From assembly GCA_005518205.2 (NCBI GenBank), contig RFFC02000007.1:168226-232225 (forward strand): a stretch of 64,000 bases of DNA, read 5' to 3'. Source of the stretch: Hormoscilla sp. GUM202. Lineage in GTDB: Bacteria > Cyanobacteriota > Cyanobacteriia > Cyanobacteriales > Desertifilaceae. The notes beneath the pieces were generated by a model. It saw nothing but the letters and a program-made list of their open reading frames with translations. It searched no databases and had not been told where the DNA came from. Positions 46,750 through 55,051 of the stretch are shown here, one piece after another. Numbering within the stretch: the stretch's first letter is position 1; every line of letters begins with the position of its first letter. The position numbers were made by a program, and so were the translations under genes.

Positions 46750-47546
46750 TTCCTTGAGGACATTCAGGATTATCCTGCCAGCTACGAAAGCCCAGAGAGT
46801 CGCGATCGCAGCCTCGTCAAGATGTATTGAGTTTCCCAGCACCCAGCCCAAAATAATCGCCCCTGCTAATACCCAGCGCCCCCTGCGATCGTAAGCATGT
46901 TTGTGGTGTTCTCGCAAGCTGTAGTCGTTAACAATGAAATGTCCGGCCGGTATCTGGAACGTGCCGAGTCCTTCAGGACAAGAGCACGTGGAAGATGCCG
47001 GCCAAAGCTACAAACAGCAGCAAGGCACTAACTAAGCCACGTTCTTCCGCATCGCTTAATAAGTTTCCAAAGAACCAATATGTACCCAGAAAACCCCAAG
47101 AGAAGTACAGTCTTGAGTATTGCGGTTGGACTGGCGCGATCGCTGGGCTAATAACTCCAGCCCGATCGAGGCCGCCAAACCGATCGGCGCTCGAATGTAA
47201 ACGTGCTTTTCCAGATATTCTACAATGGGGCTTCGATTTCCTCTTGAGCGCAATGCAACTCCGGTAAGATGTCGAGAAAAATGTAGGCAATAGATATCCC
47301 TGCACCTAGGGAAAACCAGCGATAACGGGGCATAAGATCCAGCCAGCGCAGCTTCCCAGCAAAGAGATGTAAGAGAACCAGGCCCCTTGGCAGTAACAGA
47401 TACAGAAAGCTCATAAAATTCTGTCGGTGGAAAGTTAATTGTCTCATGTCAAGGGACAAAATCCAGGATCCTGGATTTTCCAGGATACAACTGGCTTTGA
47501 GATTTCTTCCGTACAGGGGAAACTTCCTGAGAGTAAGCTTAATCAT
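46750..47546 (-). pseudogene. ZIP-like membrane protein gene, multiply frameshifted
   Basis: Pieces of one protein appear in three frames along the minus strand. 47546-47220 gives FSLGAGISIAYIFLDILPEL, then VEYLEKHVYIRAPIGLAASI, then FGNLLSDAEERGLVSALLLF. Finally 46940-46750 gives HFIVNDYSLREHHKHAYDRR, GRWVLAGAIILGWVLG and LWAFVAGRIILNVLKE. In order they match a conserved cyanobacterial multi-pass membrane family (ZIP-transporter-like), which would be about 240 residues if intact. At least three frameshifts or small insertions break it. Its start overlaps the recR stop by 8 bp. Confidence 0.78.
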
Positions 47547-48135
47547 CCAGTGCGCGGCGTCCTGCCAGCGCTCGTGCTAAAGTAACTTCATCAGCGTACT
47601 CTAAATCGCCCCCCATCGGTAAACCAAAGGCGATGCGGGTGACTTTCGTAAACGGCTTGAGCAGTTGACCGATATAGAGGGTAGTAGTTTCACCTTCAAC
47701 GCTGGGGTTGATAGCCAAAATCACTTCTTGAATATGTGGCTGACTGGCCCGCCGCACTAAGGCTTGAATGGTCAACTGTTCTGGACCAATGCCATCCATT
47801 GGAGAAATCATCCCGCCCAACACGTGATACTGACCGCGATATTCCCGCGTTTTTTCCAGGGCGATCGCGTCCCGGGAGTCCGCCACCACGCAAATGGTGT
47901 TTTTGTCGCGGTTCTGGTTGCGGCAAATTTCGCAGGTGGGTTCGGCGGACAGGTGAAAGCATACCTGACAGAGACCGACTTGTTTTTTCGCCTCGACTAA
48001 GGCTTGGGCTAAGGCTTGTACCTCGGCTTCCGGTCGCTTCAGGATATGTAATGCCAGTCGTTGAGCTGTTTTAGGCCCAACTCCAGGTAAGCGCTGTAAT
48101 TGCTCGATCAGGCGAGCTAAAGGTCGAGTGTAAAC
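47539..48135 (-). CDS. recR: Recombination protein RecR, atypical start codon
   Basis: 198 residues if started at 48135, the normal family length. [30 protein letters not shown] is the N-terminal helix-hairpin-helix; [19 protein letters not shown] the zinc finger; [32 protein letters not shown] and [10 protein letters not shown] the TOPRIM domain. RecR acts with RecO/RecF in gap repair. The expected first codon (GTG before TAC ACT CGA) reads GTT, with GGAGG 9 bp upstream; no ATG, GTG or TTG occurs in frame between the upstream stop (48172-48174) and residue 80 or so. A GTG within the zinc-finger/TOPRIM part is the only downstream standard start and would remove essential domains. Confidence 0.88.
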   Translation of the reverse strand, partial: VYTRPLARLIEQLQRLPGVGPKTAQRLALHILKRPEAEVQALAQALVEAKKQVGLCQVCFHLSAEPTCEICRNQNRDKNTICVVADSRDAIALEKTREYRGQYHVLGGMISPMDGIGPEQLTIQALVRRASQPHIQEVILAINPSVEGETTTLYIGQLLKPFTKVTRIAFGLPMGGDLEYADEVTLARALAGRRALDD

Positions 48136-48264
48136 GGTTGTAGTCCTCCAGAGTAGAGTTCTATCCCGATCTTAAACTACGGAGCGGTCCCTCTGACCTT
48201 CCCGATCGGGGAATCTGATTGTATAATACTACTACTGATTCATAACATCTGATAACTCACAACT

Positions 48265-48882
48265 ATGGTAGAAACAATTTCAGCTAAAGACGTCACTCTG
48301 AAGCAATTAAAAACTATCTTCGATCTTCAGCCAGTTGAAGATGACCAATTTTTCCGCGAGTGGCAAGAAAACTTACCAGAAATTACTGATTTGCAAAAGC
48401 AAATGTTAGACCGGGTAAAAGCTGGATATTTTAATTTACTCTATTACCCGCCCTTGCTAGAAAAGCCAGTCAATATGGCGATCGTCTCACCCCTGCTTTT
48501 TATCGGAGAATTTTATCTTTCACCTGTTCACTTCAAAGCGGAAAATGCTGTAGAGATTTCAGCCTCTGATGAAGAAATAGTAATCAAGGGTAGCATTGAT
48601 ACCCTTGTTTTGCAAGAGCAATTGTGGGTAATGGTAATCGAATCTAAACGGGCTAGCTTCTCCATAGAAGCTGGACTCCCACAAATTCTAGCTTATATGC
48701 TGGCAGACCCAGATCGAGAGAAACCGTGCTTTGGCATGATAACCACTGGTGGCACCTTTATTTTCATCAAATTAGTCAAAGGTGAAGCCCCAAGATACGC
48801 GACATCTGCTGAATTTTCCCTGCGCAACCCCGGGAATGATTTGTATCGGGTTCTGAGCATTCTTAAACGCCTCAGTTCGTAG
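48265..48882 (+). CDS. Restriction-endonuclease-like (PD-(D/E)XK) hypothetical protein
   Basis: 205 residues. IKGSIDTLVLQEQLWVMVIESKRASFSIEAGLPQILAYMLAD shows the Asp...ExK core and the following Gln of type I restriction R-subunit N-terminal domains. VSPLLFIGEFYLSPVHFKAE precedes it. Stand-alone cyanobacterial family; target unknown. It is a different family from the 32223 gene. Confidence 0.75.
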   Translation: MVETISAKDVTLKQLKTIFDLQPVEDDQFFREWQENLPEITDLQKQMLDRVKAGYFNLLYYPPLLEKPVNMAIVSPLLFIGEFYLSPVHFKAENAVEISASDEEIVIKGSIDTLVLQEQLWVMVIESKRASFSIEAGLPQILAYMLADPDREKPCFGMITTGGTFIFIKLVKGEAPRYATSAEFSLRNPGNDLYRVLSILKRLSS

Positions 48883-48922
48883 GTTGGAGACCCAGTTGTG
48901 AGCATTACGTAGCGCATTACTT

Positions 48923-49624
48923 CTATTTCCCCTGAACGAGACGACCGTCTTCCATATAAACAATGCGATCGGCAATATATAAAATGCGATTGTCGTGGGT
49001 CACCATTAAAATCGTACAATCCCGTTCTCTTGCCAACTTCTGCATTAAATTTACCACATAGCGACCCGATTTACTATCGAGGGCTGCCGTCGGTTCGTCC
49101 GCCAAAACAATCGGAGGTTGACCGACTAAAGCGCGGGCGATCGCCACTCGTTGTTTTTGACCGCCAGATAAATTTTCTGGATAGTAATGCAACCGTTCTC
49201 CTAGACCCACTTCTACAAGTATTTCTTCAGCGCGATCGCTCATTTCTGTTGGGGATAAATCTCCATTTACTTCCAACCCCATCCGCACGTTTTGGAGAGC
49301 AGTTAAACTCTGATGCAGGTTGTGTGCTTGGAAAATATAACCAATGCGCCGCCGCACTTTTACCAACTGTTCCCGCGTTGCACCGCACAGTTCGAGATCC
49401 AACACTTTTAAGCTTCCATACTGCACCGATCGCAGTCCGCCAACGAGGGTTAAAATCGTGGTTTTTCCAGAACCAGACGGTCCCGTGGTAATGACGATTT
49501 CCCCTGGGTAAATATCTAGGTTAATATCGAATAGTGCTTGTTTGCGAAGCTGTCCGCGACCGAAATAATGGTCCAGGTGTTGCAGAGAAATCGCCAGCTT
49601 GGTTTTCGTTATATTACTCGACAT
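48923..49624 (-). CDS. devA: DevA-family ABC exporter ATP-binding protein
   Basis: 233 residues: Walker A VITTGPSGSGKTTILTLVGG, signature LSGGQKQRVAIARALV, Walker B PIVLADEPTAALDSKSG, and switch His in MVTHDNRIL. Closest pattern is the DevA ATPase of the DevBCA/MacAB-like exporters of cyanobacteria. It is third in the devB-devC-devA order on the minus strand. Confidence 0.9.
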   Translation of the reverse strand: MSSNITKTKLAISLQHLDHYFGRGQLRKQALFDINLDIYPGEIVITTGPSGSGKTTILTLVGGLRSVQYGSLKVLDLELCGATREQLVKVRRRIGYIFQAHNLHQSLTALQNVRMGLEVNGDLSPTEMSDRAEEILVEVGLGERLHYYPENLSGGQKQRVAIARALVGQPPIVLADEPTAALDSKSGRYVVNLMQKLARERDCTILMVTHDNRILYIADRIVYMEDGRLVQGK

Positions 49625-49742
49625 AGCTGTTAATCCTCCCGAAGGAAGTGAAAATTAAAAAGTGGATGATTTTATGAGTTACTGTTCATCAAGCAGTGAT
49701 AGGATAGTAAACTGACAACTGACAACTGACAACTGCGATTTC

Positions 49743-50921
49743 TTAGAAAATATCTGCGGGATCTGCCGATCGCAGTCTGCGAGTAGCGATCGCCCCTGAG
49801 AACCCGCACATCACAATCGTCAGGGCAAAAACAAAGACAACTCGCCCTAAAGGAAGTACAATTGGTAAGGCCGTAGCCTTGCGAGTTAAAGCATACAATC
49901 CCGTGGAAACGGCAACCCCTGGAACAAATCCCAAGACCGCTAAAATAATCGCTTCTTCAAACACCACGCCCAGTAAATAGCGATCGCGATATCCCATTGC
50001 CTTAAACGTAGCATACTCGGAAAGATGAGCGTTAACATCGGTGGATAGCACTTGATAAACGATGACAACGCCGACAATAAATCCCATGGCGCTACCCAGT
50101 CCAAAGATAAACCCAATGGGCGTACGCGTATTCCAATAATTTAATTCAAAATCGATATATTCGGCGTGGGTAAAGGCATGTACGTCGTCTGGTAAATACT
50201 CGTTTAAGGCAGCTCTGATTACTTCGGGATCTGTACCGGGTTCCAGTTCGATCTTCCCCATGCTGACAGTTCCCGCTTGCCAGCGAGTAAATAGTCGTAA
50301 AAAAGTTTGTTGGCTAGCAATTAACGTGCCGTCAACAGCAAAAGATGCCCCTAAATTAAAGGTTCCAGCAATGGTAACCGTAATGCGATCTATTTCGCTA
50401 GTTATAGTTTCGCCCGCTTGTAAACGGGCGATCGCCTCGGAATAATTTCCGCGAGAAGCGGCATCGAACAACAGGGTATCTGGTTTTTTGAGCGCTGACA
50501 ACTGTCGGTTAACTGCTGGTAAATCAAAAGCAGGTTTGCTAGGATTTTGTCCCACGACTAACATCGGTGTTTTTTGCTGCGTCTGGGGATTTTTCCAATC
50601 TAAAGAACTGACATAAAGGGCTTCCACAGACTTCACCCCAGGAACGTCCATCGCTTGCAATAGCCGCCGTCGGGGAAAGGTATACAACCGCGTCAGATCT
50701 ATTGCTCTGGGACTAATCAAAACCAGATCCGCTTCTAAACTGCGCTGAAGCCCCGTATTGGTATCGAACAAAGCACCCCGAAACCCCAGTTGCATGAAAA
50801 TCAAAATATCGGCAAAAGCAATACCTGCCATAGCAACGAGCAAGCGCGTTTTGTGGTGGCGCAGTTGCAGCCATCCTAAAGGGGTTCTGCGCCGCAGTTG
50901 TTGCCTAAATCTCCCGATCAT
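49743..50921 (-). CDS. devC: DevC-family ABC exporter permease
   Basis: 392 residues from ATG 50921, which overlaps the devB stop (ATGA); longer frames upstream lie inside devB. It starts MIGRFRQQLRRRTPLGWLQL, with the first membrane helix LLVAMAGIAFADILIFMQLG, a large periplasmic domain, and three C-terminal helices (IGFIFGLGSAMGFIVGVVIV, AIILAVLGFVPGVAVSTGLY, VVFVFALTIVMCGFSGAIA). MacB/FtsX-like topology. Confidence 0.9.
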   Translation of the reverse strand: MIGRFRQQLRRRTPLGWLQLRHHKTRLLVAMAGIAFADILIFMQLGFRGALFDTNTGLQRSLEADLVLISPRAIDLTRLYTFPRRRLLQAMDVPGVKSVEALYVSSLDWKNPQTQQKTPMLVVGQNPSKPAFDLPAVNRQLSALKKPDTLLFDAASRGNYSEAIARLQAGETITSEIDRITVTIAGTFNLGASFAVDGTLIASQQTFLRLFTRWQAGTVSMGKIELEPGTDPEVIRAALNEYLPDDVHAFTHAEYIDFELNYWNTRTPIGFIFGLGSAMGFIVGVVIVYQVLSTDVNAHLSEYATFKAMGYRDRYLLGVVFEEAIILAVLGFVPGVAVSTGLYALTRKATALPIVLPLGRVVFVFALTIVMCGFSGAIATRRLRSADPADIF

Positions 50922-52213
50922 AGCTCGATCTCCACAGTTACTTGCAAGTTGGCAAAACGTTCGGCTTTTTTGCTCGAAGCTTCGTCCAGTAGCACCCACA
51001 CTTCCACTACTCGGGCGTCAATATTTGCCGCTGGATCGGAGTTGACGACGTTCTGACGCTGGACTTGCCAGCCAATGCGATCTATACTTCCGTGCAGGGT
51101 TTCGGTTAACGCTTCGCTAGTAATGGTGGCTTGTTGTCCCAGTTGTATTTTGTAGATGTCGCTCTGGTAAACTTCCGCAATGGCGTACATTTGGTCAGTT
51201 TGTCCCAGTTCGGCAATACCATCGGCAGAAATGGGTTCCCCTGGACGAGTATGAATCTCTAGAACTCTTCCATTAATGGGCGATCGCGCGTGGGCTTGTT
51301 CTAAGTCTGCCCGGGCTTTCTCTACATCTGCTAAGGCGCTGTTGAGTTCGGCTTGTGCTACCCGAACGTCGGCGGGACGCACTTCCGCGATCGCTTCTAA
51401 TGCTGCCTTATTTTCAACGATCTGCCGTTCTAAGGTACGGCGGGTGCGCTCCAGGTTAGCCAAAGCTTCGTTGATTTGTTCCTGTCTAGAGGTGGCAATG
51501 CGGTTGAGGTTGGCCCGTGCTTCTGCCAGTCGCTCTCGGGCCGTGGCAGCTTGCAAGCAGAAGCTATCCCGTTGAGAAGCAGATACAGCGCCATCAGCGT
51601 ACAAACTTTGGTAGCGATCGCATTCTGTTTGGGCGTTTTCTAGTTCCGCTGCCAGGCGATCGATGGCGGCAGAGGTAGCGCTGATTTCTCCCTGCATCTG
51701 GGCTTTCAAACTAGCAACAGCGGCTTGTTGGGCCCTTATTTGCCCTTCTAACTCGGCACGCGATCGTTCAAACCGGGCTTCCTGGGCTCGGATGTCTCCA
51801 GTTTTGGCACCGGCGCGCACTTGCTCTAACTTCGCCCGGGCGGTTTCGACCCGGGCTTCGGCTTGTTTGAGGGCGGCTTGTAGGCGATCGCGGTTGTCTA
51901 AAATCGCAACTATTTGCCCTGCTTCTACGCGATCGCCTGTTGCTACGAGTAACTCTTCCACCCGCGGGAACGCACTTGCAGAGGGGGCTGTCAGTTGCAC
52001 GATCTCCCCTTGGGGTTCCAAACGCCCCAAGGCTGTCACGGTTTTGACTTGCGACAATAAGGCCGCAGCTTGCTCTTGCTGGGAGGGTGCGGGGGACTGA
52101 GAAAGCTGATAGGCGGTTACTCCTCCCCCCACTAACAAGACAATGGCTGCTAGGGCTAGGGTAGGGCGCAGTAGGGGTTTGTCTGAGAATCGGTCTTTGG
52201 CTGTGGCATCCAT
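50918..52213 (-). CDS. devB: DevB-family membrane fusion protein (HlyD type)
   Basis: 431 residues. One N-terminal membrane anchor (PTLALAAIVLLVGGGVTAYQ), then a split lipoyl domain (LGRLEPQGEIVQLTAPSASA; GRVLEIHTRPGEPISADGI) around a long alpha-hairpin coiled coil rich in Ala/Glu/Arg, and a beta-barrel (IQLGQQATITSEALTETLHG). With devC, devA and a TolC-like protein it forms a tripartite exporter. The heterocyst DevBCA exports glycolipids; other cyanobacterial paralogues have other cargo, and this one sits beside a TetR regulator. Confidence 0.92.
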   Translation of the reverse strand: MDATAKDRFSDKPLLRPTLALAAIVLLVGGGVTAYQLSQSPAPSQQEQAAALLSQVKTVTALGRLEPQGEIVQLTAPSASAFPRVEELLVATGDRVEAGQIVAILDNRDRLQAALKQAEARVETARAKLEQVRAGAKTGDIRAQEARFERSRAELEGQIRAQQAAVASLKAQMQGEISATSAAIDRLAAELENAQTECDRYQSLYADGAVSASQRDSFCLQAATARERLAEARANLNRIATSRQEQINEALANLERTRRTLERQIVENKAALEAIAEVRPADVRVAQAELNSALADVEKARADLEQAHARSPINGRVLEIHTRPGEPISADGIAELGQTDQMYAIAEVYQSDIYKIQLGQQATITSEALTETLHGSIDRIGWQVQRQNVVNSDPAANIDARVVEVWVLLDEASSKKAERFANLQVTVEIEL

Positions 52214-52271
52214 AGGAACGCTCCCGATCGCAATTAAACTATACGGTTTAGTTCTCTTTCTTTTAAACTAA

Positions 52272-52544
52272 CCTAAGTTGCTACCTATAGAAAATCAAGG
52301 TCAAGATCAACCAAAATCATCCCATATCGCCTTGTAATGGGTGCGGTCAAAAGTAGTTGATAGAGTAGAGCAATTTTATCCGGATGTGGTCAAAACCCGT
52401 TGATAAATGGGATGGGGGGGATCCTCTTACCAACGGGTTTTGACCACACCCCCTTGTAATTTACCCCAAAATGGCATTTTGGTGGATTCAATTGCCAAAA
52501 ATGGCTGTTTCGGACGTAGAAATTTTTATAGGTAGCAACTTGAG
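52272..52544. mobile_element. Outer non-autonomous element in the devB/tetR promoter
   Basis: Inverted ends CCTAAGTTGCTACCTATA and, on the opposite strand, CTCAAGTTGCTACCTATA; TTAAACTAA (9 bp) is duplicated on both sides (52263-52271 and 52545-52553). It carries the inner element at 52339. The end word GTTGCTACCT recurs near 57270 and (reversed) 28991. Confidence 0.75.
52339..52451. mobile_element. Inner non-autonomous element (GGGTGTGGTCAAAA family), copy 1
   Basis: 113 bp with ends GGGTGCGGTCAAAA and TTTTGACCACACCC; CCTTGTAAT (9 bp) is duplicated exactly on both sides (52330-52338 and 52452-52460). It contains a further internal palindrome GTGGTCAAAACCCGTTG / CAACGGGTTTTGACCAC. Copy 2 lies at 56492. 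Confidence 0.85.
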
Positions 52545-52593
52545 TTAAACTAAACTGTATAGTATGGTTTTGTCAACCATCTACAAAAGAAAA

Positions 52594-53226
52594 ATGGACA
52601 AGCCACAAGCAGGCGATCGCCAGCAGCCCTCGGCAAAAGCAGAAGCGATCGTTGCGGCAGCGATGCGAGAGTTTTTAGCCCACAGCTACGCGGCCACCAG
52701 TATGGATCGGGTGGCGAAAGCAGCGGGACTGTCCAAAGCTACTGTCTACAGCTACTTTGAAAATAAAGAAGAGTTGTTTTCTACCTCGATCGAACGGTTC
52801 GCAAAGGAAAAGTACGCCGCTGTCTTCAACCCGACTGGCGATCGCCCCTGGGAAGGGGAACCGCGAGTGGTACTGAGGCGCATTGTCAGTAATTTCCTGG
52901 AAATGGCAGCGGGAGATCCCCAACTGCAAGACTTCATGCGATCGATGATGGGAGAGTCGAAGCGGTTCCCGATATTAGCGCAGGTTTACGTTCGCTACAT
53001 TGCCAAACCCGTTCTGGAAACGATCGCTGGGTATCTCGCTTCTCATCGGAGTCTTCCCATTGCCGATCCGGAAGCGACCGCGCGTATTATCTTAGGTTCG
53101 ATGGTTTATTTTCATCTTTTGCAGGAAGTGATGCACGGTAAGGATATTTTGCCCATGGAGCGCGATCGCCTTGTCAATAGTCTTGTGGATCTGGTACGTG
53201 CCCCCCTTAGAACATCTTTCAAATAG
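52594..53226 (+). CDS. TetR/AcrR family transcriptional regulator
   Basis: 210 residues from ATG 52594 (MDKPQAGDRQQPSAKAEAIV). The helix-turn-helix is REFLAHSYAATSMDRVAKAAGLSKATVYSYFENKEELF. The C-terminal ligand domain (LETIAGYLASHRSLPIADPE, ILGSMVYFHLLQEVMHGKDI) is of the common AcrR-like C-terminal type. Divergent from devBCA and very likely its regulator. The ATG at 52564 is in frame but lies in the putative operator. Confidence 0.88.
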   Translation: MDKPQAGDRQQPSAKAEAIVAAAMREFLAHSYAATSMDRVAKAAGLSKATVYSYFENKEELFSTSIERFAKEKYAAVFNPTGDRPWEGEPRVVLRRIVSNFLEMAAGDPQLQDFMRSMMGESKRFPILAQVYVRYIAKPVLETIAGYLASHRSLPIADPEATARIILGSMVYFHLLQEVMHGKDILPMERDRLVNSLVDLVRAPLRTSFK

Positions 53227-53406
53227 AACATTCTCGTCATAGAAGTGTGTGGGTTTTTTTGCTTCTACTGTATGCTGGATTAACAGCAGACACCTATTTA
53301 CATAAAAAACCATCCCTTGACTTAATACCAAAAGGCCTAGGCGGTGCCCACCCTACTAATACAACTACTTTTGACCACACCCGACAACAACTGATCGATA
53401 AAAAAA

Positions 53407-53985
53407 TTATACTTCGTCAGAATTGCCAACATTGGTAGCCGCCTTCTTAAAAGAGCTTTCAGGGAATTTTTCAGTAATCATCATAGTCGGCTTTCGGTTA
53501 GACCAAACACAATAGGTACGAAATAGAAAATTTTCTCCCGCTTCTATATTAAAGTATCCAGATATATTGTTTGCGGTTTCTTTTCCAGTATCGATAATTT
53601 CCTTAAAACTTTCTACTCTTTGAGCTCGCCAAATTTGACCAATGGGAGTTTGGGTTTTTAGCAACTCTTCTCTAAATTTTTCATCCATCCTATCTAAAAC
53701 GAGCAATGACTCCGCATAAATATAATTCCGGCGACTGATTTTTCCTTGCAACAAGATTTTCCTTTCAAGGACCTCAGTTCCCTGCTGCAAGTCCATCGGC
53801 GGAATATCCCGCCCCAGGATTACTAATTCTTCGGATAATTTGACCAATTGAATTGACTCAAAAAAATATGCCTCCAGCATGTATGTAACGGTGCCATCAG
53901 TCGTCAGCAAAATTCTCTGAAATGTACTCAAGGCAGATTTATCTATCTGACTGCGATTTAGGGATTGGCTTAGATCGTCTCTCAT
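53407..53985 (-). CDS. Chorismate lyase family protein (DUF98)
   Basis: 192 residues. FQRILLTTDGTVTYMLEAYF, VLERKILLQGKISRRNYIYAESLLVLDRM and TPIGQIWRAQRVESFKEI match the DUF98 / chorismate pyruvate-lyase family, which makes 4-hydroxybenzoate from chorismate (plastoquinone synthesis in cyanobacteria, and p-hydroxybenzoate derivatives in mycobacteria). The basic Arg and Glu in LERKI and YAESL fit the active site. The C-terminus (KKAATNVGNSDEV) is unusually extended. Confidence 0.82.
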   Translation of the reverse strand: MRDDLSQSLNRSQIDKSALSTFQRILLTTDGTVTYMLEAYFFESIQLVKLSEELVILGRDIPPMDLQQGTEVLERKILLQGKISRRNYIYAESLLVLDRMDEKFREELLKTQTPIGQIWRAQRVESFKEIIDTGKETANNISGYFNIEAGENFLFRTYCVWSNRKPTMMITEKFPESSFKKAATNVGNSDEV

Positions 53986-54112
53986 AATTGTTGCTGATAG
54001 TGTTAACTACTTTGAGTAAGCTGTCGCTCATCTAAACTGCATAGTTGGCTATCGGGCCAACTCGTGGCAACCCTGGATCCATAAAGGTTTTAGCCAGAAT
54101 GGTCATTTTTCA

Positions 54113-54298
54113 ATGTGTAATTTAAATGCGCGACAGCTTATATCTACGTTTTCTTTTGGACCTACAGCCTTGTTGCTTGTGAAGTTGGGGGGCACTCAGG
54201 CGATCGCTGCCCCCCAAAGCGTTGTTTATGGCAAAATTCCTTCGCACCTTCCCAGGCAGAGCCGTGGGAACGAGGGGGAGGTCACATCAACTCTTTAA
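54113..54298 (+). CDS. Possible truncated secreted peptide gene
   Basis: 61 codons: MCNLNARQLISTFSFGPTAL followed by LLVKLGGTQAIAAPQSVVYG looks like a signal peptide and the start of a mature protein. The frame then enters a TTCCCAGGC / GCCGTGGGAA palindrome (54249-54275) and stops. It may be the 5' end of a gene cut by repeat insertion, or chance. Confidence 0.25.
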   Translation: MCNLNARQLISTFSFGPTALLLVKLGGTQAIAAPQSVVYGKIPSHLPRQSRGNEGEVTSTL

Positions 54299-54403
54299 GG
54301 GAAGTCCAAGTAAATAATCCTCCAAGATTATCCAGCGGTCTGGATGCACCAGTTGGTATAGCGATAAAAATTGGAGAGTTTATTTTTTTAAACTCTCTAA
54401 GGC

Positions 54404-55036
54404 TTACTGCTGTGCCCCCGTCATGAGACTTGTGACAAATTCTTTGAAGCCTCCACCCTTGTTAGCGTTTGGAAAAGCTTGTTGTGGCACATCGACCTCT
54501 AAGAATTCACACAATGGTTCCCAACCCTCAGTCACATTGTAAACTAGCAGCTTATCGGCAGGAACAAATTCCTTCACGCCCTCAACATAATTCTCAAAGA
54601 AGCAAACCATCTGTGCTTTGTCATTTCCCTTGCCCTCGAAAAACTCTTCCATCATTCTAAGCCTAATAAACCGTCGTAAACGCTGCAAGCGTGGAATCGG
54701 TAGATTAATACTTAGGACTTGCTGCCAGACGGCTTTAAAATTTTTGAACCATTCTTCGGGGTCACGTACTGTAATCATCACTTTTGCCTCAGGGTAAGCC
54801 TTGATGATTTCTTTGTAAAAGAAGGCAACAGGCCAATCCGCTACTTCATAATCGGCGAAGAATGTACGCCAATCAATGGTTTGACCTTCACAAGCGGCTT
54901 CCCATACATCCAGATACTTAGTATTTGTGAAAAGGTCAGGGGCATGGAAGACGGGAGCAATGCCAAGCATTTCCAGGGCGGCTTTCAGCGAAGTGGTCCC
55001 CGTACGTCCGAGACCCGTATTGATAAGTTTCATCAT
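54404..55036 (-). CDS. Sulfotransferase family protein
   Basis: 210 residues. The PAPS-binding loop is INTGLGRTGTTSLKAALEML, and MITVRDPEEWFKNFKAVWQQ holds the 3'-phosphate-binding Arg/Ser-type motif. It fits the Sulfotransfer_4 type family. The end (KGGGFKEFVTSLMTGAQQ) is near the usual terminus. It lies 15 bp downstream of the CYP110 gene and is likely cotranscribed with it, suggesting sulfation of an oxidised product. Substrate unknown. Confidence 0.85.
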   Translation of the reverse strand: MMKLINTGLGRTGTTSLKAALEMLGIAPVFHAPDLFTNTKYLDVWEAACEGQTIDWRTFFADYEVADWPVAFFYKEIIKAYPEAKVMITVRDPEEWFKNFKAVWQQVLSINLPIPRLQRLRRFIRLRMMEEFFEGKGNDKAQMVCFFENYVEGVKEFVPADKLLVYNVTEGWEPLCEFLEVDVPQQAFPNANKGGGFKEFVTSLMTGAQQ

Positions 55037-55051
55037 CCTCTCCTTATTTTT

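Larger units (their letters stand above)
52236..52563. promoter_or_regulatory. Divergent devB/tetR promoter region with inverted operator-like sites
   Basis: ACTATACGGTTTAGTT (52238-52253) on the devB side and, in inverted orientation, AACTAAACTGTATAGT (52548-52563) on the tetR side share 15 of 16 bases. Both overlap likely promoter positions, and TetR regulators commonly bind such paired sites. The two sites are now separated by a 273-bp nested insertion. Without it they would be about 20 bp apart. Confidence 0.65.

Noticed and set aside
47539..47889. recR starting at the internal GTG (VADSRD)
   Set aside because: It would lack the helix-hairpin-helix and zinc finger although the upstream codons are perfectly conserved.
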